A stretch of 7,807 bases of DNA from contig CAYSPU010000272.1 of the NCBI GenBank assembly GCA_964432995.1, positions 1 to 7,807 of the forward strand. The letters are read 5' to 3'. The DNA comes from CAYSPU01 sp964432995 (GTDB lineage Bacteria; Verrucomicrobiota; Verrucomicrobiia; Limisphaerales; JAHDYP01). The notes under the pieces are model-generated. The model did not search any database. It saw nothing but the letters and a program-made list of their open reading frames with translations, and was not told the DNA's origin. Below, in pieces: positions 4,638 to 7,807 of the stretch (its first letter is position 1; each line of letters opens with the position of its first letter). Position numbers and translations under genes: made by a program.

Positions 4638-5993
4638 ATGCTCAACGTCATCTGGCTGGCCCTGATCGTCCTCGCCGCCCTCCTCGGCGGATTCACGGGC
4701 CGCTTGCAGGAAGTCACCGACGGCGCCGTCCGCAGCGCGGAGACTGCAGTGACATTGTCCATCGGCTTGATCGGTCTGATGGCGCTCTGGCTGGGATTGA
4801 TGCGCCTGGCCGAACGCTCCGGATTGGTCCGGCAACTGGCTCGCGGCCTGCGCCCTCTTCTGCGATGCCTCTTCCCGGACGTTCCCGCCGATCACCCGGC
4901 CATGGGATCCGTGGTGATGAACCTCGCCGCCAACATGCTGGGCTTGCTGAATGCCGCCACTCCCCTTGGCCTGCGCGCCATGCGCGACCTCGAAAGCCTG
5001 AACCACAACCCCGGCGTCGCCACCAACGCGATGTGCACCTTCCTGGCCATCAACACCAGCTCCGTCCAGTTGATCCCCATGACCGCTGTGGCCTTGCTCG
5101 CCGCCAAAGGCGGCACCAACCCGACCGCCATCATCGGCACCGCCCTCCTGGCCACCGCCTGCTCCACCGTGGCGGCCATCGTCGCCGTCAAAGCCCTCCA
5201 GAACCTCCGCGGATTCCGACTGCCCGCCCCTGCCATCGAACACGGAACCTCGAGCGCATCCGCACCCACCGACACAACTCAGACCCGCCCGGAAACCCAC
5301 GTCACCTCCGACGCGACCCAAGTCCAGGCCCCTCTCCCGCGCTGGGCGTTCGTGGCCCTTGCCGCGTTTGTCGGTTGCTTTCTCTGGTTCCTCGTCCTGT
5401 CGACCTTCCCACAGGTGGTCGGAGTCTCCGCCATCGGGCCGTCCGCCGCCGCCCCCGCCCCCGTCCGCGCCGTCAACGCCCTTTCGCTCCTCGCGATTCC
5501 ATTCCTTGTGGCCTTCTTCCCCCTCTACGCCGCGCTCCGCGGGATTCCCGTGTACGAGGAGTTCGCCGAAGGCGCCAAGGAAGGCTTCCAGACTGGGGTG
5601 CGGATCATCCCCTACCTGGTGGCCATGCTGGTCGCCATCGGCATGTTCCGCGGCGCCGGCGGCATCGAATGGCTCACCGCACAACTCCGCCCCGCCCTCG
5701 ACGCCCTCGGCTTCCCCTCCGAACTCCTCCCCATGGCCCTGGTCCGCCCCTTGAGCGGCAGCGCGTCCATCGCCTTCCTCGCCGATACGATCCAGCAGTA
5801 TGGCCCCGATCACCTCCTCTCCCAAACCGCCGCCACCCTCCTCGGTAGCACGGAAACCACCTTCTACGTCGTCGCGGTCTACTTCGGGTCCGTCAACATC
5901 CGACGCACCCGGCATGCGGTCCCGGCAGGGCTCGTGGCGGATGCGGTGGGAGTAGTGGCCTCGGTGGCAGTCTGTCGCTGGATCCTCGGGTAG
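4638..5993 (+). CDS. spmAB: SpmA-SpmB fusion membrane protein (nucleoside-recognition/Gate domains)
   Basis: A 451-residue integral membrane protein fusing two proteins that are separate in Bacillus. Residues 1-190 are SpmA-like, with NMLGLLNAATPLG at 99-111 and several hydrophobic segments. A hydrophilic Thr/Pro/Ala linker runs from about 196 to 235. Residues 236-451 are SpmB-like, with VRIIPYLVAMLVAIGMFRGAG (321-341), RPLSGSAS (370-377), GSTETTFYVVAVYFGSV (403-419) and RRTRHA (422-427). In Bacillus the pair affects spore core dehydration; in non-sporulating bacteria the role is unknown, and Gate domains suggest transport. The ATG at 4638 gives the usual SpmA N terminus (MLNVIWL); an in-frame ATG at 4614 would add eight residues. 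The ribosome binding site is weak either way. The gene is divergent from ldcA and ends 22 bases before a convergent gene. Confidence 0.92.
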   Translation: MLNVIWLALIVLAALLGGFTGRLQEVTDGAVRSAETAVTLSIGLIGLMALWLGLMRLAERSGLVRQLARGLRPLLRCLFPDVPADHPAMGSVVMNLAANMLGLLNAATPLGLRAMRDLESLNHNPGVATNAMCTFLAINTSSVQLIPMTAVALLAAKGGTNPTAIIGTALLATACSTVAAIVAVKALQNLRGFRLPAPAIEHGTSSASAPTDTTQTRPETHVTSDATQVQAPLPRWAFVALAAFVGCFLWFLVLSTFPQVVGVSAIGPSAAAPAPVRAVNALSLLAIPFLVAFFPLYAALRGIPVYEEFAEGAKEGFQTGVRIIPYLVAMLVAIGMFRGAGGIEWLTAQLRPALDALGFPSELLPMALVRPLSGSASIAFLADTIQQYGPDHLLSQTAATLLGSTETTFYVVAVYFGSVNIRRTRHAVPAGLVADAVGVVASVAVCRWILG

Positions 5994-6015
5994 CCCGGAT
6001 CTCGCCCCTGGCCCG

Positions 6016-6462
6016 CTACTCCCGCAGCAACTGGCTCACCACAATCAACGCGCCCAGGGCGAACGCCAGGACCACCAACGCCACCAGAAGACGCCCGCTC
6101 CAGGAGCCCAACCGCATCCACGGTTCCTCTTCCGGCCCCACGCCCCGGCCCCGCAGAAGCCGACGGGCGATTTCCTCGTCAGACCAGCTCGCGAGGTCCG
6201 GCCGGACTTGGCGATCCGTCTCCGCCTCCATTACCACTTCCTCCGTGGTCACCACGCTCGCCACGTCCTCCCGCCTCACCTCGCCTGGCAGAGGTGGCGC
6301 CTCCTCCTCCGCCGCTGCCGTGGCTGCCTGCATGCCGTCCGGAATCCCGTCGCCGTTGGCGTCCTCGAAGAACTGCCGGTCGACTTCCGGCATCTCTTCG
6401 AGACTCCCGTATTCACGCCCGTTGATGATGTACTTGGTCGATCTCCGCACCAGCCGTTTCAT
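6016..6462 (-). CDS. C-terminally anchored small protein with DxNxDGxPD motif
   Basis: A 148-residue protein I cannot name. The N-terminal part (8-30) has YIINGREYGSLEEMPEVDRQ, resembling short bacterial hypotheticals with an 'INGxxYxSLEEMP' pattern. Residues 34-42, DANGDGIPD, match a calcium-binding loop like those of thrombospondin type 3 repeats and EF-hands. Residues 45-120 are acidic and Glu/Arg-rich, with SDEEIARRLLRGRG at 94-107. A single hydrophobic helix spans about 124-145 and ends three residues before the C terminus, which suggests a tail anchor; no N-terminal signal peptide is seen. The start at 6462 has a good ribosome binding site, GGAGG eight bases upstream. The gene converges on spmAB with 22 bases between stops. 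Calcium binding is inference from the motif alone. Confidence 0.75.
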   Translation of the reverse strand: MKRLVRRSTKYIINGREYGSLEEMPEVDRQFFEDANGDGIPDGMQAATAAAEEEAPPLPGEVRREDVASVVTTEEVVMEAETDRQVRPDLASWSDEEIARRLLRGRGVGPEEEPWMRLGSWSGRLLVALVVLAFALGALIVVSQLLRE

Positions 6463-6565
6463 GTCAACACCCTCCGATCGGGAATCCGACGCCTTGGGCG
6501 CCCCAAGGCGACGCCACGAATCTGCACCTCGGGAGCTCCAGATGCATCAACAAAACTGCCGGCGC

Positions 6566-6674
6566 GCACCGGCCTTCCCGGGACCGCGTCCCGCGGCCGC
6601 GGGATCGACCCGCAGCATGACGCACACGCCCTTTGCTGCGGCTCAAGACGAGCCGCAGTCCGCAACCTGACGAG
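6566..6674 (+). repeat. REP-like palindrome doublet, copy R3 (degenerate)
   Basis: Same orientation as R4-R6. The first hairpin is altered (CCGCGTCCCGCGG in place of the usual loop), while the second is intact: CTGCGGCTC (6636-6644) and GAGCCGCAG (6650-6658) form a perfect 9-bp stem over AAGAC. The spacer keeps the words GACGCACACGCCCTTTG. The outer arms no longer match exactly. Confidence 0.8.
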
Positions 6675-6703
6675 CTGTCGGTCGCTCCAGCCACGTCCGC
6701 ACG

Positions 6704-6803
6704 CGAACCGGCCCTTCCGGACCGCGGGTCTTCTCGACCCGCAGCATGACGCACACGCCCTTTGCTGCAGTTCCAGACGAGCCGCGGTCCGAAGTCGTGC
6801 GGG
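6704..6803 (+). repeat. REP-like palindrome doublet, copy R4 (upstream of RAYT)
   Basis: Outer arms CGGACCGCGG (6718-6727) and CCGCGGTCCG (6782-6791) are perfect reverse complements enclosing 54 bases. Inside are the hairpin GGGTC-TTCTC-GACCC and the spacer GACGCACACGCCCTTTG; the second stem (GCAGTTC / GAGCCGC) is partly mismatched. The copy ends about 75 bases before the RAYT start codon, so it may carry or influence the RAYT promoter region. Confidence 0.87.
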
Positions 6804-6878
6804 CCGTCGATCACGCAACCACGCCCGCTCCCGAACTTGGGCTTGCCAGAGGACTGCAGCAGTCGTCCAATCATCGTC

Positions 6879-7580
6879 ATGGAGGTTTCGCCCGATAGTT
6901 CCCCCCAGGGCCCGCCGCACAATCCGGGCGTCGGCAAGCTCATCGACGGCAAACGCCAGTGGTCCGCACCACCCACGCCGGAAGCCGAGCAACGTGGCTT
7001 CCGAGGCTGGCACGAACGCGGCTTTCTCCCCCACCGCGATGAACCAGGCTTGACGCAATTCGTCACCTTCCGACTCGGCGATGCCTATCCCGTGGCCCTC
7101 CGAGCCGAATGGGCGGCACTCCTGGAAATCGAGCACGACCGCGAACGGCGTCGCCGGCTGAAGGCCTACCTCGACCGGGGACACGGAGAGTGCCTGCTGC
7201 GGCGCGGTGACCTGGCCAACTTGGTGGAGCAGACATTGTTCTTCGCTCAGGGACGACGCTACGACCTGCGCGCGTGGGTCGTGATGCCCAACCACGTGCA
7301 CGTCCTGTTCGAGACGTTGACGGTGTCCATGTCGGAGATCGTGCGGGCGTGGAAGTCGTGTATTGCCCACAAGATCAACCGACTGCTCAACCGCCGGGGA
7401 GCGCTGTGGCAGGAGGACTACTGGGACACATACATCCGGGACGCGGCGCATGAGTTGAAGGCCAGGCGCTACATCGAGGCGAATCCGGTCAAAGCTGGTC
7501 TTGTGCGGGAACCCCGACGGTGGCGATGGAGCAGCGCCCGGCATCGGGACAACTATGAACGGCTGACCGTGCCCATGTGA
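6879..7580 (+). CDS. REP-associated tyrosine transposase (RAYT, Y1/HUH superfamily)
   Basis: A 233-residue HUH-type nuclease related to IS200/IS605 TnpA. RAYTs cut and join single-stranded REP hairpins and are thought to spread them. The N-terminal GWHERGFLPHRD (43-54) and FVTFRLGDAYP (61-71) are characteristic of the family. The metal-binding HUH motif is His139-Val140-His141 in VVMPNHVHVLF. Trp177-Gln-Glu-Asp-Tyr-Trp-Asp and YIRD (185-188) follow, then the candidate nucleophile Tyr198 in YIEANPVKAGLV, and WRWSSA near the end. All key residues are present, so the enzyme looks intact. The frame is open upstream to 6762 but through repeat R4, so the ATG at 6879 is preferred; no clear ribosome binding site. 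The stop codon merges with the edge of repeat R5. Repeats of one family lie on both sides, which supports them as its substrate. Confidence 0.92.
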   Translation: MEVSPDSSPQGPPHNPGVGKLIDGKRQWSAPPTPEAEQRGFRGWHERGFLPHRDEPGLTQFVTFRLGDAYPVALRAEWAALLEIEHDRERRRRLKAYLDRGHGECLLRRGDLANLVEQTLFFAQGRRYDLRAWVVMPNHVHVLFETLTVSMSEIVRAWKSCIAHKINRLLNRRGALWQEDYWDTYIRDAAHELKARRYIEANPVKAGLVREPRRWRWSSARHRDNYERLTVPM

Positions 7581-7710
7581 ACCGGGCCCTTCCGGACCGC
7601 GGGTCTTCTCGACCCGCAGCAGGACGCACACACTCTTTGCTGCGGCTCCAGCCGCCTCCGCCGAGGCTACGGCGGGCCAAGGACGAGCCGCGGTCCGAAA
7701 CCTGGCGGGC
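7577..7710 (+). repeat. REP-like palindrome doublet, copy R5 (long form, downstream of RAYT)
   Basis: Outer arms CGGACCGCGG (7593-7602) and CCGCGGTCCG (7688-7697) are perfect reverse complements. The first hairpin, GCGGGTC-TTCTC-GACCCGC, is intact. The loop of the second stem carries an extra segment of roughly 30 bases with its own CCGCCG/CGGCGG palindrome. R1 at the left end of the window is the closest copy, in inverted orientation. The repeat overlaps the RAYT stop codon. Confidence 0.88.
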
Positions 7711-7750
7711 TTGCGATTGTGCATCGACTCTCGACCGCGAGTCGGCTTTT

Positions 7751-7807
7751 GCGGACCGCGGGTCTTCTCGACCCGCAGCAAAACGCACACGCCCTTTGCT
7801 GCGGCTC
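7751..7807 (+). repeat. REP-like palindrome doublet, copy R6 (cut by window end)
   Basis: CGGACCGCGG (7752-7761), the GGGTC-TTCTC-GACCC hairpin, the spacer AACGCACACGCCCTTTG and the first half of the second stem (GCTGCGGCTC) are present. The rest lies beyond the window. It follows R5 by about 40 bases in the same orientation. Confidence 0.87.

Noticed and set aside
3503..5848. A 781-codon open frame on the plus strand
   Set aside because: It runs antisense to ldcA and out of frame with spmAB, both of which have full motif sets. Its product is Arg/Pro/His-rich, as expected for a shadow frame in high-GC DNA.
4623..5915. A 430-codon Gly/Glu-rich frame antisense to spmAB
   Set aside because: Its composition is extreme and it has no motif; the sense gene has clear membrane segments and family motifs.
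5994..6015. Terminator between the convergent spmAB and tail-anchored genes
   Set aside because: The gap is only 22 bases and holds no stem followed by a T or A tract.
7003..7020. Sigma-54-like TGGCAC with GC at the right distance
   Set aside because: It lies inside the RAYT coding sequence on the coding strand, the -12 element is poor (CGGCT), and no gene starts just downstream.
6459..7790. A 443-codon open frame on the minus strand
   Set aside because: It is antisense to the RAYT gene and passes through repeats R3-R6, whose translation repeats the same peptide. It has no domain of its own.
6566..7807. Possible CRISPR array
   Set aside because: Repeats are palindromic doublets of variable length with irregular spacing and a transposase gene between them; there are no uniform spacers and no cas genes.

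Overview
The window is high-GC DNA from a free-living bacterium, most likely of the phylum Verrucomicrobiota. The clues are two secreted proteins ending in a VPDxG-type PEP-CTERM sorting tail, a fused SpmA-SpmB membrane protein, many genes without a clear Shine-Dalgarno sequence, and dense REP-like palindromic repeats with a REP-associated tyrosine transposase (RAYT). The phylum call is an inference from these traits; no rRNA gene is present.

Layout, left to right. Bases 1-586 hold inverted copies of a palindromic repeat and no convincing gene. Two minus-strand genes follow (587-949 and 1312-1827). Both encode small exported PEP-CTERM proteins, and each has a hairpin after its stop and a well-formed sigma-54 (-24/-12) promoter just upstream. 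Bases 2200-2605 are a repeat-rich gap: two near-identical palindromic 18-mers, a REP doublet with GTAG heads, and a heptamer tandem array. Next on the minus strand come a single-domain response regulator (2606-3037), a DUF465/YdcH-like small protein (3158-3406) and an LD-carboxypeptidase of family S66 (3599-4549). Divergent from the last is the SpmA-SpmB fusion (4638-5993, plus strand), which converges on a small C-terminally anchored protein with a calcium-loop-like motif (6016-6462, minus). The right end is a REP nest: two repeat doublets, the RAYT gene (6879-7580), then two more repeats, the last cut by the window edge.

How things may work together. The PEP-CTERM genes look like a small co-regulated set: same tail class, same promoter class, and a shared GTGTAAG word about 225-230 bases upstream of each predicted transcription start. 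This fits the known sigma-54/PrsK-PrsR control of PEP-CTERM genes in other bacteria, but no regulator or exosortase lies in the window. LdcA and SpmAB are both linked to envelope biology and share an 88-base divergent promoter region. The RAYT and its flanking repeats form a REPtron-like unit. In the repeat doublet, two base-pairing arms change together between copies, which suggests the folded structure is under selection. I see no CRISPR array, defence island, phage or insertion sequence with classical ends; the most notable non-standard content is the repeat system and the paired sigma-54 promoters.
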